A DNA stretch of 64,000 bases from Epiperipatus broadwayi (lineage: Eukaryota; Onychophora; Udeonychophora; Euonychophora; Peripatidae): the NCBI GenBank assembly GCA_028023455.1, contig JAQFVV010012446.1:1676001-1740000 (forward strand), in the 5' to 3' direction. Within the stretch, counting starts at the first letter, position 1. Every line of letters starts with the position of its first letter. Below, piece after piece: positions 22,746-33,130 of this stretch. Position numbers and translations under genes: made by a program. The notes beneath the pieces are model-generated. The model was not told the DNA's origin and made no database searches. It saw nothing but the letters and a program-made list of their open reading frames with translations.

Positions 22746-22920
22746 ATATTACTTGTTTAATTGTTCCATCTACGTTTTTCTTATTCTTACAGCTACCCTA
22801 AGAAATTTTGCAAAAAATACTAATTGATGATTTAAGTAACTTGTTAAATCATTCTTTTCTAACTTTATCCAACTTTAATGCATACGGATGGAATTTTAGA
22901 AATTACCTACATATATATTA

Positions 22921-23050
22921 TAACAGGCAAAACTCTCTACTGAATGGCACTACTGTATGGAGAAACTGAATGGAACTACTGTATGGAGAGTTTTGCCTGT
23001 TTTAATAACAGTTATGAGCAAGCATAACAAATGGTGATCATGTGATGTTC
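22921..23050. mobile_element. Family A remnant, short inverted ends only
   Basis: AACAGGCAAAACTCTC at the left is mirrored by GAGAGTTTTGCCTGTT, and the right end runs to GGTGATCATGTGATG. The hammerhead part is missing. Confidence 0.65.
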
Positions 23051-23083
23051 AGTGGTTTAATAGATGTATATTATATGGAAAGA

Positions 23084-23286
23084 GTTATTTTTTCCATAAG
23101 CTCTGCCAAAAGGGTGTGGTCAAGTGGGGCAAGCACCAGGAGATTGGACACCAAAGGTGATGGCAAGGCATTCCCCCTAGTAATTACAAAAAAACTCAAA
23201 ATCAAATTAGCGAGCAGCTCCAGTATGGATATGACAACCCCAATATCAGTAGTGAAGGTGGCACCACTAGAACAGCAAGTTGTGTC
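23084..23286 (+). other. Unusually G+C-rich segment of unknown origin
   Basis: About 200 bases clearly richer in G+C than the surroundings and open in reading frames on both strands (plus 23042-23308, minus 23071-23343). It touches the 5' end of a LINE 3' fragment at 23287. It could be part of a LINE 5' region, a rearranged mobile sequence or an exon relic; I recognise no protein. Confidence 0.35.
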
Positions 23287-23495
23287 TGCTGGGTTTGCAA
23301 AAAGATAAGGGGGATTTAGATATAAAGGCCATAGAGTTGACAAAGATTATGTTGTGGTAATGGGATGGGGCAGAATATGGGAAGGCTTAGAGTGGGGAAT
23401 GGAAAATAAAGTGGCTAACAGGTTCATCTGGGCATAATTGTTGAGATATTCTTGACTTCGTTTAAGGAGAAACCCAAGCACATCGCATCACGTCA
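23287..23495 (+). mobile_element. LINE 3'-end fragment, copy L4
   Basis: Begins CTGGGTTTGCAAAAAGATAA and follows L1 from about 14325 to the 3' end, with a worn tail (CACATCGCATCACGTCA). Confidence 0.8.
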
Positions 23496-24170
23496 GTAAT
23501 AGGAAATATCATACCTCAACTGTATTTTTTGTTTTTACAAACAATTCATTAGCATTAATCTAACGAATCCAGCTTAAATCATGAGCATTATCTTCTAACT
23601 AAAAATGGTTACCCATTTACAATCTCTGCTGTCGTAATTATGAATTATTTATCAAAAAAAAAATCTTTACCTATTATGACTTAAAAAAAAAACTTTAAAA
23701 ATTGATTCTTCCTGGAGTCGAGCCTCATGTCGTGAGCCTGGCAAAGGAATTCAGAAAATTTGGAAGACAGTATTTATATACTTATTATTAAAAATATGAT
23801 TCAAATTCTTAAACATTCTAATGAACCTTACAATTTACACAAAATATAAATATTTATTAATTATCCATATTTGTTTATGTTTGAGTTTTCACTCATCATC
23901 CCGGAAGTCGATCAGATCACCTCAATGAAATGCACAACTTATAGGATAAAAATAATAGTAGGAAGCTTGCATTAATTCACAATCATTGTATTAAATATTT
24001 AAATTAATGTTTGCATAAAGATCTGCTCAGTCTAGAGTATTCTAAGTTCAATTTAAATTATATTATCTCACTCAAAACGTGTTAAAGCATTTATTATCTA
24101 AAACTTTATAACTGTAAAATATATTTTATTATTATTATAGACACTATCATTAAAATATCTCCATTACTAT
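23496..24170. other. No gene seen
   Basis: A+T-rich sequence without recognisable feature. Confidence 0.4.
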
Positions 24171-24337
24171 ATCATCATCATCATCATCATTTTTAACTAT
24201 CATCAATCCGTTACAGCCTGAAATCTTTCCAAGTTTAATCCACCTTTTCTAAACCAAAGCCTCTCTTCTCCACATCCCACCAATAAACGGCATTATTTTA
24301 TTCATCCATCTCACATGTGGTCTCTTTCTAGGTCGCA
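24171..24337 (-). mobile_element. RTE-like LINE 3' fragment
   Basis: Tail of seven ATC-type triplets on the plus strand (24171-24191) followed by the same order as the 3' end of the copy at 25543, ending near CTTTCTAGGTCG. Strongly 5'-truncated. Confidence 0.7.
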
Positions 24338-24654
24338 CGAATAAAATGACAATTTTACATTTACGTAAAATAAACTAAGAAATGAATTAACGTAAATTAG
24401 CCTCTAGTGGGATTTTTTAAAGAACATGGTTCAGAACTAAAAAAAAAAATAAATCAGATACTGTTTAAAAATTAAAATTAAGAAAATATCAGATTAACAC
24501 TAATAAATTAGCTATAAATATCCATGAACATCAAATAATACAAAGTTTATATTTACAGAATTCCTTGTTGGCTTTCATATCATAAAGAAAATAATATTGT
24601 TTTGCCTTGTAATATTTAATGACTCCCAAGTTTGTTTAATAAGGACTCATAAAT

Positions 24655-24795
24655 AATTGAATAATTTATAGCTCCGGGAGTTCTGAAAAATTTGAGTACC
24701 AAAAATGACAGAGCTGGGCCATTATTTACGACCTTGAGCTCTAGAGTATGCCAGTCTTCCACTGAACCAAATCACTCAGGGCATAAGGCCTCATT
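24655..24795 (-). repeat. tRNA-like repeat, degenerate
   Basis: Minus strand has GCCCTGAGTGATTTGGTTCAGTGG, an A-box-like block, followed 50 bases later by a weak B-box region. A similar minus-strand piece is at 43400-43510 (ttcagtggtgg..). Family not named. Confidence 0.4.
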
Positions 24796-24987
24796 AAAGT
24801 ATATGATGTCTAAAATTAATGTGCCTTCTTATTCTGCCTTCCACACTAGAACTTAACATCCATCTATAGAATAATGTCTTGCAAATTCAGATAAATTATA
24901 AATCATATATGTATATATTTTAAATTGCACACACACAAACACATAGTTTTTGTCTAGGGATGGAAAAAGTCTAACAACTAATATATT

Positions 24988-25078
24988 ATGTCAAGTGTTT
25001 GTGGCCTAGCGGTTAGCATAGCTGCCTTCCAAGCAGCTGGTCGGGGTTCGCTTCCCGGTCAACGCTTTGACATATATA
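24988..25078 (+). mobile_element. tRNA-Gly-like SINE or tRNA pseudogene
   Basis: GGCCTAGCGGTTAGCATA followed by a good anticodon arm GCTGC-CTTCCAA-GCAGC (anticodon UCC, glycine) and a T-arm around GGTTCGCTTCCCGG. The acceptor stem pairs AGTGTT with AACGCT except at its base, and the T-stem has an extra G. The trailing TTTGACAT matches the SINE copies at 35796, 42929 and 63660, so I take it as the best-preserved SINE member; a decayed tRNA gene is the alternative. Confidence 0.55.
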
Positions 25079-25542
25079 TATTATACAAGAATATATTGGC
25101 TCTACGTACATTTCTTATAAATATACACCTTTTATAATTCTTCGTAATTATTAAGAGTTATTATTAAAAATTATAATAAATATTAACAGTAAAAAAATTA
25201 CTTTATTTTTAGCTCATGTAGAACTCTTTTACTTGCAATAAAATTATTTTTAAAAAAATAATCGGCTTTTAATACTCTTTAATTATATGACGCAAATGTT
25301 AAAAGTTGTGAAAAAAAAAAAAAAAATCTATTGTAAAAATAATACAGTATTTAATTTGCTATAAATATACGAGTTTACAAAATTGGAATTTTCAACTTTC
25401 ACATATAGTTTTGGGTGGATATTTAAATATAACTTAACAACTAAAAAAGTTATTTATAACATTTAAATATATATATAGTATCTAATAATTTATTTTATTT
25501 AAAATGTATATATCTATAATCAACAAGATTTATTTTTTATAT

Positions 25543-26617
25543 CGTCATCATTTTCATTCATCATCGATCCACTACAGGGTGAAGTTCTCTCCAAGTTCAA
25601 TCCATCTCCCATTTCTAACCGTTGTTCTCCACATCATCCTTGCACACTTCTTTATTTCATCTATCCATTTCACACATGGTCTCTTTCTAGGTCTTTTACA
25701 ATCTCTTGGAATCTTGTTTAAAATTTCAAATGTCCATCTATTATCATCTCTTCTAGCAATATGTCTAGCCCAACTCCACTTCCGTCTCTTCATTCTTTCA
25801 ATGTTATCAGTAATACCTATTTGTTCTCTTAACCATGTATTGCATTTTCAATCCCTTCTTGTTACTCTTAACATGTATCTCTCCATACTTCTTAGAGTGG
25901 TGTGAAATCTCTGTACTGCTCTTCTATTAAGTATCCAAGTCTCAGATCCATAAGTAAGAACTGGTAAGACATTTATTAAAAACCTTCCTTTTCAAACACA
26001 TGGGCATATTTCCTTTTAATATTAAGTTATTCTACCAAAAGCACTCCAAACAAGTTTAATTCTATGATTAATTTCATCCATTATCTTTCCATCTGTAGTA
26101 GTAACCTGATCAAGATATTTGTAGTTGTTAACTTCTTCTAATTCATCATTATCAATCTTTATTTTCTTATTTTAAGAAAATCCATTGAACATTACTTTAA
26201 TCTTTTTAATGTTGACCTGTAATCCTACTTTCTTACTTTCATCTGATAACTCTTGCAACATATCCTGGAGCTTTAAAGCATTATTTGCAAAAACAACTAC
26301 ATCATCTACAAAATCTAAATGAATTAAATAATATCCATTTACTTTTATTCCCGTAGCTTTCCATTTTAATCCACAAAATACTTATTGCCAAACTGCTGTA
26401 AGGAGTTCTGGAGTCATCCTATGTATCATTTCTCAGTGTTAATCTTTTTAGCATCATCATTATGTAATCTAATTGTTGGTATTGCATCTTCATAAATATT
26501 CTTCAGAATATGACAACATTCTGGGTCTATATCTTGATGATCCAATGCTTTAAAATCTGAAGAAAGGTGTATAGAATCAAATGCCCTTTCATAATCAACA
26601 AATCCAATGCATATTTT
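25543..26617 (-). mobile_element. RTE-like LINE, 5'-truncated, decayed
   Basis: Reading the minus strand from 26617, an RT palm is recognisable: CIGFVDYERAFDSI (motif A), then LDDVVVFANNA.KLQDMLQEL (motif C region) and GLQVNIKKIKVM, a combination typical of RTE-clade elements. The C-terminal block 25572-25793 reads KRRKWSWARHIARR, DNRW, IPRDCKR and WIDEIKK, the usual RTE end. Stops and frameshifts are frequent. Tail is a short ATG-repeat at 25543-25562. Its 5' end lies next to the 3' end of the host exon at 26759. Confidence 0.8.
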
Positions 26618-26670
26618 TTATACACACTTGTGTAAATATAAATAAGCATAAGTTATTTATAAATTATTCA

Positions 26671-26676
26671 TTTATT
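26671..26676 (-). terminator. Candidate polyadenylation signal for the exon at 26759
   Basis: AATAAA on the minus strand about 85 bases after the stop codon. Confidence 0.45.
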
Positions 26677-26686
26677 TAGTGTATGA

Positions 26687-26846
26687 ATTTAGACAATTTT
26701 ATTCTAAATGAGATATCATGAAGAAACCTGATAATACTCAAACCAAGAGGTAGATCCATTAGTTGCGTTTAGACAATTTTATTCTAAATGAGATATCATT
26801 AAGAAACCTGATGATACTCAAACCAAGAGGTATATCCAGTAGTTTC
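26687..26846 (-). repeat. 80-bp tandem duplication across a stop codon
   Basis: Segments 26687-26766 and 26767-26846 are nearly identical. The upstream one (on the minus strand) holds the last 26 codons of the exon; the downstream one lies in the apparent 3' UTR and is out of frame because 80 is not a multiple of three. Confidence 0.8.
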
Positions 26847-26997
26847 TTTATGAGGTTTTCAATTCTGTCACTGTAATCATAAATTCGACAATCATAACTA
26901 TGTAGTTCATAGGTTGGATTTTTGTCCATATTTACAAAGACCAGTGACTTAGAAATTCCAAACAGCTTTGTTCTCTCTTCTTCCAAAATTAAAGTGA
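26759..26997 (-). CDS. Probable terminal exon of a host gene, product unknown
   Basis: Reading the minus strand, a pyrimidine-rich TTTTACTTTTTTCAG acceptor ends at 26998 and opens 78 codons to a TAA at 26761-26759. The encoded sequence begins TLILEEERTKLFGISKSL, has VFVNMDKNPTYELHSYDC in the middle and ends with FRIKLSKRN. It has balanced composition with W/Y/C/D residues unlike the poly-K/N/I/F noise of most frames here, and no LINE motif. The frame also stays open 15 codons upstream of the acceptor, to a TGA, so an unspliced start is not excluded. I do not recognise the protein. Upstream exons are not identifiable in this window. Confidence 0.5.
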
Positions 26998-27607
26998 CTG
27001 AAAAAAGTAAAATGGAGAATGATAAGTTCCAAAATGGTCACCATAGAATTTTTTCGATAAGCTGTTGAAGGCTATGGTCACTCTCTATTTCATTTTATCT
27101 CTTCATCTCTACTATCATTCAATTTCTTCTTCAGCCATGATAATATTTCATATGTTTCACATAGTTTACAGTTTTTCTCTTATACGCTCAAACTACTTTG
27201 GTTTATATTTTTGCAAGGAAATTTCACATTCATGCAAAAAGCATTTTAACATTAATTTTATTGTTCCCGTCACATCTTATCTTCTCAGTTACCTGAAGTC
27301 TACGATATTTGCTTTTTTTTGTTTTGCAAAATTCAAAGCCCGCAGCTTCTATATGATATTTAAATTTGTAATAATAAATATGGTATCAAATGTAGACATG
27401 GTTTAAAGATAAGTTGAATTAATGGTCAATAATTGCAATGGAATAATAATAGCTAATCTTCATCGACCACTATTTACTTCGTGCAGTTTGTTTCAGCATC
27501 TTTTTTCATAAATGTTTAAATATATGTGCAGTATCACATATAATTGTATATGGTATTTACATTTTTTTAAAATTTTAATAAATATACATAAACACAGTAT
27601 AAAACAA
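26998..27607. other. No further exon seen
   Basis: Would be intron if the exon at 26759 is real. The 113-codon plus frame at 27065-27406 has a hydrophobic, low-complexity make-up and I consider it chance. Confidence 0.4.
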
Positions 27608-28063
27608 TAAACATCACATGATCACTATTTTTTATGCTTGCTCTTAACTTATTAAAACAGGCAAAACTTTCTATATGTGTTGCCACTCAGTGCAAGCCAG
27701 GGTCATCAATGAATGCCAGAAGGCTTGTGCATAAAATCCCCATCTAGGGCCTACTCATCCAATATCTCCAGAGCTTGGATTGAAAATATTATAGTGTTTT
27801 CAATTTAGGTCTCATAGTTTGGTAGTTAAATAGAGATAAAAAGGTGGCTTCTGGAAGGTTGCATTAGATCCTAAGATCTAAGTGCAGTGCTCTCAGCATG
27901 AAGGCTCCTCACTGAAGAAGGCCACAAGCCAGAAACTAGTCTGGAGATATTGGATGAGTAAGCAATAGATGGGGGTTTTATGCACAAGTCTTCTGGAATC
28001 CATTGATTACTCTGACTTGCACTGAGTGGCAATACATATAGAGAGTTTTGCCTGTTTTATAAT
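27608..28063. mobile_element. Family A hammerhead element, inverted arms
   Basis: Minus arm 27608-27772 starts CATCACATGATCAC and stops at the position equivalent to the hammerhead cleavage site; plus arm 27773-28063 starts GCTTGGATTGAAAA and runs through a complete hammerhead to AGAGTTTTGCCTGTTTTA. The arms share the AACAGGCAAAACT...CTTGTGCATAAAA region. Confidence 0.75.
27896..27956 (+). ncRNA. Hammerhead ribozyme motif, family A
   Basis: CTGAAGA at 27912-27918, stem II AGGC-CACAA-GCCA (three G-C type pairs), GAAAC at 27932-27936, GTC at 27939-27941. Every catalytic residue is present. Inner stem I is TCCTCA with TGGAGA, one C-A mismatch; the outer helix is lost. Confidence 0.65.
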
Positions 28064-28345
28064 AATAACAGATACGTAAACTTTCCTTAAATGGACAATA
28101 ATATATCTATATGTGCTGACACAGTTAATGGTGAAGCTAAATTGAGAATTACAATACTAAGGTGGCTTAGCACTTTTGATCCAAAGAGTAATCTGGAAAA
28201 AGGTGGAATATATGAATAACAGACATTCAAAAATATGCAAATTGTGAATAAAAGAGTCCATTTTTCAGGGAGGGGGAAGTACAATTCCTTAACTGCATGT
28301 TAGCACATATAGATATATAAACACAGTATATACCTCTGTATAAAT

Positions 28346-28873
28346 GAAATAATGCTTAAAGCTAATTGGGATAATTAGTAACCATTAGAAACCACCAGTA
28401 ACCACATAAACATTCACAATAAGGATAGTAATCAATATTTCTCGCTGCTGACAAGGCAACCTTCTCACCTTTTAATAGCAAGAATGGAAATCCATTCTTA
28501 CTAATGGTCCATTGAATATATATGGACACTTAAAGATTGCAATATTGATACAATGAAGTTTAAATAAACCTCTTTAAACATGAAATAAACATGTCACTGT
28601 AATGCAGACTAATATAATAGTCAATTATAACATTACAAACTGCAATAATTTTAAATTGCTCATGTATTATTTAAATATTAAGTGAAATAATGCTTAAAGC
28701 TAATTTGGATAATCTGTAAGTGTCCATATATATTCAATGGACCATTAGTAAGAATGGATTTCCATTCTTGCTATTAAAAGGTGAGAAGGTTGCCTTGACA
28801 GCAGTGAGAAATACTGATTACTATCCTTATTGTGAATGTTTATGTGGTTGTTGGTGGTTTCTAATGGTTACTA
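28346..28873. mobile_element. Foldback element with 155-bp arms
   Basis: 28378-28532 and 28716-28871 are almost perfect inverted copies around a 183-base spacer. TGTATAAAT occurs at 28337-28345 and 28874-28882, a likely target-site duplication. AATAATGCTTAAAGCTAATT appears in direct orientation both before the left arm and before the right arm. The frames at 28087-28284 and 28720-28908 are chance. Confidence 0.8.
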
Positions 28874-28884
28874 TGTATAAATAT

Positions 28885-29735
28885 ACAATTTGCATTTTAA
28901 TGAAGTAAATCAATGAACATTGGAGAGTATTAAAGTTTAACAAGATAGCTCAAAATACGAGACACTACAATAAATTATTTAAATATGAGTAACAACAGAC
29001 TACTGCCCATTCATGGCTTGATGGTTGCATTGCCCATATCCTGAGTTCAAATCTCAGATAGCTAAAACTTTAAAATCCGTCCACATTCTAATCAAGTTTA
29101 ATTTTTTTTACAGAAAGATAGACCATAACCAACACAGTTACCTATCTCATATAGGATAGTAAAGAGTTCTCTATCTATTCATAGCCAAAGTGTTAAAAAG
29201 ATGGCAAACTGGGTAAACATTCACCACTTCGCAATTGAAAAATGTACTAAATAATATTGCCTTCAGTATGAGAGCTGTTGGAAAGATCTTTGCTCAGCAA
29301 TGGGCTCTTTAAAAGCTGTCTTATCTTTTAAAGATATTTGTGGTGTTGGCATAGTTTCTGATTGCCTAAACATCCTAAGCTAGCTTTTGGGAGAGAATAT
29401 ACTTTTGTTCGTGCAATGCTAATACTGAAAACATCATCAACAAAAGATCTTATGACATCACATTAGGTATTCAACAGAATATTTAATTTGAATGTTAATG
29501 ATACTGCCTCTGCAAATAATAAAATATTTTATTCACCTTAGGAATAAACTGAAAGCCATGATTATGGGTAATGCACTGAAATTGCATTTGTCTAGAAATG
29601 AGATAAAGTGAGGAATATGCGTAATAGGGAATACATGTTAATTTTGTTAACACATATCTGTTTGAAAAGGGAGGATTTTAATAAATGTGTTTTATTAGTT
29701 CTTACTTATAAATATGAGACTTGCAAACTTAACAG
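28885..29735. other. No gene; one B-box-like site
   Basis: At about 29010-29060 CATGGCTTGATGGTTGCATT and TGAGTTCAAATCTCAG look like worn tRNA A- and B-boxes. Otherwise featureless. Confidence 0.4.
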
Positions 29736-29739
29736 AAGA

Positions 29740-29975
29740 GCAACACTGAGATTTAGACCATCCAATGAAGTATGGTGAGAAGGTTTAGGAAATAAACAGG
29801 TATAACTGACATCATCGAACAAATTAAGAGACTGAAATGAAGCTTGGCTGAATATATTGCCAGAAGAGATAATAGATAGACAGATGACTGAATCCCAAGA
29901 GATTGTAAAAAAATCTAAAAAGAGGCCAAATGTGAAATAGATAGATGAAAGTATAGAAGTTTGCTATTGTGTTGT
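29740..29975 (+). mobile_element. RTE-like LINE fragment, heavily decayed
   Basis: Plus-strand equivalent of the 3' coding block of 25543-26617: AGACTGAAATGAAGCTTGGC, GAAGAGATAATAGATAGACAG, CCAAGAGATTGTAAAAAAAT in the right order, full of stops. The opposite frame at 29824-30120 is a shadow. Confidence 0.6.
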
Positions 29976-30795
29976 GTAAAAGAGAGATAGAGACTGGAGA
30001 AACTGGATTGAACAAGGAGAGACCTTTATCCTGTAGAAAACCAGTAATGGTTAAAAATGTTGATGAATTTGCATTACTAATAAAAATAATAAAAACATTT
30101 CTTTTAAAAACTTTATACAATGCAATACTTTATATAACCTTGGCAAAATAACTGATGGATTCGACAGTTCTCACCAGCCTTTCTCAGTGCCCTCCAACGC
30201 ACATTAATACTAGTGTATTATCAATTTAATATTGAGTATGGAATATAACTAATTATACAGCTCTATATGTGTGTGTTTTAAAAAAAGTAATTTTTATTCG
30301 CTACAATATTTACAGCAGCTGCTTCAGATATATATATAAATTCACTCAAAATGTCGAGTAATAAAGTGACTTAAAAGAGTTAAGTAAAGCAATGTCTCTA
30401 CAAAGACTGCAAACGTCACTTAAAATGCATTCCCTTCTGTTTAACAATATTTTTAGATTTTTTAAGTCATTAGTACTTCCTTTTTTTTCTTTCTATTCAG
30501 TCTATTTCTTTTGCATATATTTTTTTTAGAGGCGGTTTTCAATAAATTAAAAAAAAAAAGGGCAGACGAAATATAAAAAAAAATAAAGCTAGTCTAGTTT
30601 ATGACCAAGTGACGACTTCATATAGCATAAGCCATCACATTTCTTCTTTATTTTACATCACGATTTCAAAGAAAGATATAGTATTTTATATATATTATTT
30701 AATGGCCACAACATTAATGTAAACTAATTCATTCATTAAAATATTCACATGAATTTTGGCAAAGTTTGAATGTTGCTTTAATACAGTAGTGCAAC
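29976..30795. other. No gene seen
   Basis: A+T-rich, many poly-T and poly-A runs. Confidence 0.4.
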
Positions 30796-30892
30796 GTCAT
30801 CTTTGCCCTTTCTCCCAGAGTTATTTAATGGTGTAACTCATTCTCATCTTTGATCTCCTTCCCAGAATATTGTAATTCATCCTCATTATACT

Positions 30893-31275
30893 TTTAAACA
30901 TCACATGATCACCAGAACCAAAAACACCAAAATGTATAGGTACTGAACTGAGTTCAGATCTATATGACTATATAAGTGAAGGAGCTTGGATTGAAAACAT
31001 TATTGTATTTTCAGTTTTGAGGCTCATAGCTTTATAGTTAACTAAAAAGATAAAAGGTGTTTGCTGGAGGGTTGTGTTAAATCCTAAGATTTAGATGCAG
31101 TGCTCTCAGATTCAAATCTCCTCACTGATGAAAGCCACAAACTAAAAACTAGTCTGTGGATATTGACAGAATAGGCACTAGATAAGGATTTTATGCATAA
31201 ATCTTTTTACATCCATTAATTACTCTGTCTTGCACTGAGTGGAACTACTGTGTGAAATTTTGCCTCTGTTTTAAC
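30893..31275 (+). mobile_element. Family A hammerhead element
   Basis: Opens with CATCACATGATCACC, jumps to the ACCAAAATGTATAGG block, and continues to GCCTCTGTTTTAA. The core at 31125 has CTGATGA, but GAAAC is AAAAC (G12 to A) and the copy should be inactive. Confidence 0.7.
31110..31165 (+). ncRNA. Decayed hammerhead, family A
   Basis: CTGATGA (31125-31131), AAAAC in place of GAAAC, GTC present. Stem I partly lost (TGTGGA). Confidence 0.5.
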
Positions 31276-31779
31276 CCATTCTCATCTTTGAGCCCTCCCC
31301 CCCCAGGTATTCTTATCTTAGACTCTTTCCAACAGTTATTTAATTGTGTAATCCATTCTCATTTTGACTCCTCATATTTGATCCCCTTTCCATCATTATT
31401 TAATACTGTAATCCATTCTGATCTTTGATCCCCCCTTCTCAGTTGTCTGTCTAAACCTTTAAACCTAGGTTCAAGCAGAGAAAAACAGAAAAGCCTTTAT
31501 TCCCAGAGGAAACATTTTACACAAATGTTCTTTGCAACTTAGATAATAAATAATTATTACGATATTAAAATAATTAAAGCATCACATGAATTTTCTACCT
31601 TAAAATTAACATATGCATTAACAACATTCATTTACTTAATATAAATGTGAACATGTATCAGATAAATCTCATATTAATCTTCTGACTATGAGTGAGATCA
31701 CTTAATCCACAATTCTGTTTACTTCTTTTATTAAACTTTAATTTAATTTAATCTGTTTTTTAACCTGCTTGACTACATA

Positions 31780-31980
31780 AAATCTAATTTATTTTTCACT
31801 CCCCAATTTCCAATCTGATTGAAACTTTGCATATTCCCAGAGACAATATATATTTTTAGATTTGCAAACAATTTTAGTAAAAACTGTCAAAAAATTAAAA
31901 CTTTTAATTTTATGGGTAAGGTTGATGCTAGTGGCCTCTAGCGGCACTTTTTACAACAGATTAGTTGAAAATATTTTCAA
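31780..31980 (+). repeat. Dispersed repeat F, left part
   Basis: Resembles 60755-60955: TTTGCATATTCCCAGAGACAA, TTGCAAACAATTTTAGTAAAAA, AAAACTTTTAATTTT, and a conserved TGGCCTCTAGCGGCA-type block (GCCATCTAGTGGCA in the other). Confidence 0.5.
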
Positions 31981-32379
31981 AGATCAACATTTTAAATTGA
32001 TTACACTATGATTAATAATAAATTATTAAAATATATACTATTTGCTACTGCACTCATGGGAATGAAAATGAAAAATAAAAATTTGTGAATTGCAACTATG
32101 GCATTGACCATTTCTAAAACTACTAAATAAATATATAAAAAAAATCAAGAAACACTTATTTATATAAATACTCTAAAAATAAAATTAAAAATTCTTCAGC
32201 TTACACAAAATTATTAAAACCACTAAACATCATAGTATTAAAAAAACAAAAAGACCAAAATGTATAGATACTGAACTGGATTCAGATCTATATACTAGAC
32301 AAGTGAATGACTTTGGATTGAATACATGTTTTTAACTCAAAGCTTTATAGTTAATCAAGAATTAAATTCAGTGCTTTCA

Positions 32380-32441
32380 AATTCAAGACACTTCACTGAT
32401 GAAAGCTATAAGCTAGAAACTAATCTGGGGATATTGGATAA
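32380..32441 (+). ncRNA. Hammerhead ribozyme motif, family A
   Basis: CTGATGA 32396-32402, GAAAC 32416-32420, cleavage triplet ATC. Stem II AAGC-TATAA-GCTA pairs; stem I is TTCA with TGGG plus wobble. Confidence 0.55.
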
Positions 32442-32828
32442 ATAGGTATTAAATAGTGACTTTACATAGAAACCTTCTTGTATCCATTGGTTACCAAGGT
32501 TTCATTGGATGGCACTAGTGTATGAAGAGTTTGTTACTGTTTAACAGCTTGTGTAAGCAAAGGAAATAATGATCATGTGATGTTTTAATGGTTTTATACC
32601 AACCCTGATCATAGGATGATGATTGTAGTTTTTAAAAAATCAGAGATCAAAGTCTATAGATATTGAACCGAGTTCAGACCTATATGATCATATTAGAAAA
32701 TAAACTTAGATTGAAAATCATTATTGCATTTTCATTTTTGACTCATAGCTTTATAGTTAACTAAATAGGTAAAAGATGGCTGCTGAAAGGCTACATTAGA
32801 TTCTAAGATATAGGTACAGTGCTCTCAG

Positions 32829-32889
32829 ATACAAGGCTCCTCACTGATGAAAGCTGCAAGCTAGAAACTAGTCTAGGAATATTGGATGA
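32829..32889 (+). ncRNA. Hammerhead ribozyme motif, family A
   Basis: CTGATGA 32844-32850, stem II AAGC-TGCAA-GCTA, GAAAC 32864-32868, GTC 32871-32873. Core intact; inner stem I (TCCTCA with TAGGAA) has two mismatches. Confidence 0.6.
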
Positions 32890-32968
32890 GTAGGGATTTT
32901 TATGCACAAACCTTCTTGCATCCATTGATTACTATGGCTTGCACTGGATGGCATCACTATATGGATAT

Positions 32969-33130
32969 CACAAAATTCTTGATATGTGACCAAATATAAA
33001 AGCATATTATAAACATGTGAACCCAACATTTTCATTTTTGGTTACATAATATCAAGAATATTATGAAAGCTGAACAAAATTTTTTTATACTTTTTATGCA
33101 AATAAAAATATTTCTTTTTGAAATATTTTT
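32969..33130 (+). repeat. Dispersed repeat F, right part
   Basis: Foldback around CTTGATATGTGACCAA / TTGGTTACATAATATCAAG and then TTTTTATACTTTTTATGCAAAT with AAATATTTCTT. Related copies at 35625-35800 and 61065-61225. Confidence 0.5.

Larger units (their letters stand above)
30796..31440 (+). repeat. Degenerate tandem repeats split by a family A element
   Basis: Units of about 50-65 bases with TTATTTAAT, GTAATCCATTCTCATCTTTGA and a C-rich block recur before 30895 and after 31270 (CCCTCCCCCCCC at about 31300). The hammerhead repeat sits between them. Confidence 0.55.
32216..32968 (+). mobile_element. Family A hammerhead element: tandem dimer with TSD
   Basis: CACAAAATTATT before (32204-32215) and CACAAAATTCTT after (32969-32980) form a 12-base duplication with one difference, so two head-to-tail units entered together. 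The unit-to-unit distance between cleavage positions (32425 to 32873) is 448 bases. Each unit has the GAACTGAGTTCAGATC-type block, the AAGATGGCTGCTG-type block and a hammerhead. Confidence 0.8.

Noticed and set aside
25003-25075. A functional tRNA-Gly(UCC) gene
   Set aside because: The anticodon arm is good, but the acceptor base is mismatched, the T-stem has an extra G, and the flanks match the SINE copies.
25504-25905. 133-codon plus frame
   Set aside because: It is the antisense shadow of the RTE-like LINE C-terminal block.
27065-27406. 113-codon plus frame
   Set aside because: Poly-F/Y/I/S composition typical of random A+T-rich DNA, no motif, and it would lie in the intron of the minus-strand exon.
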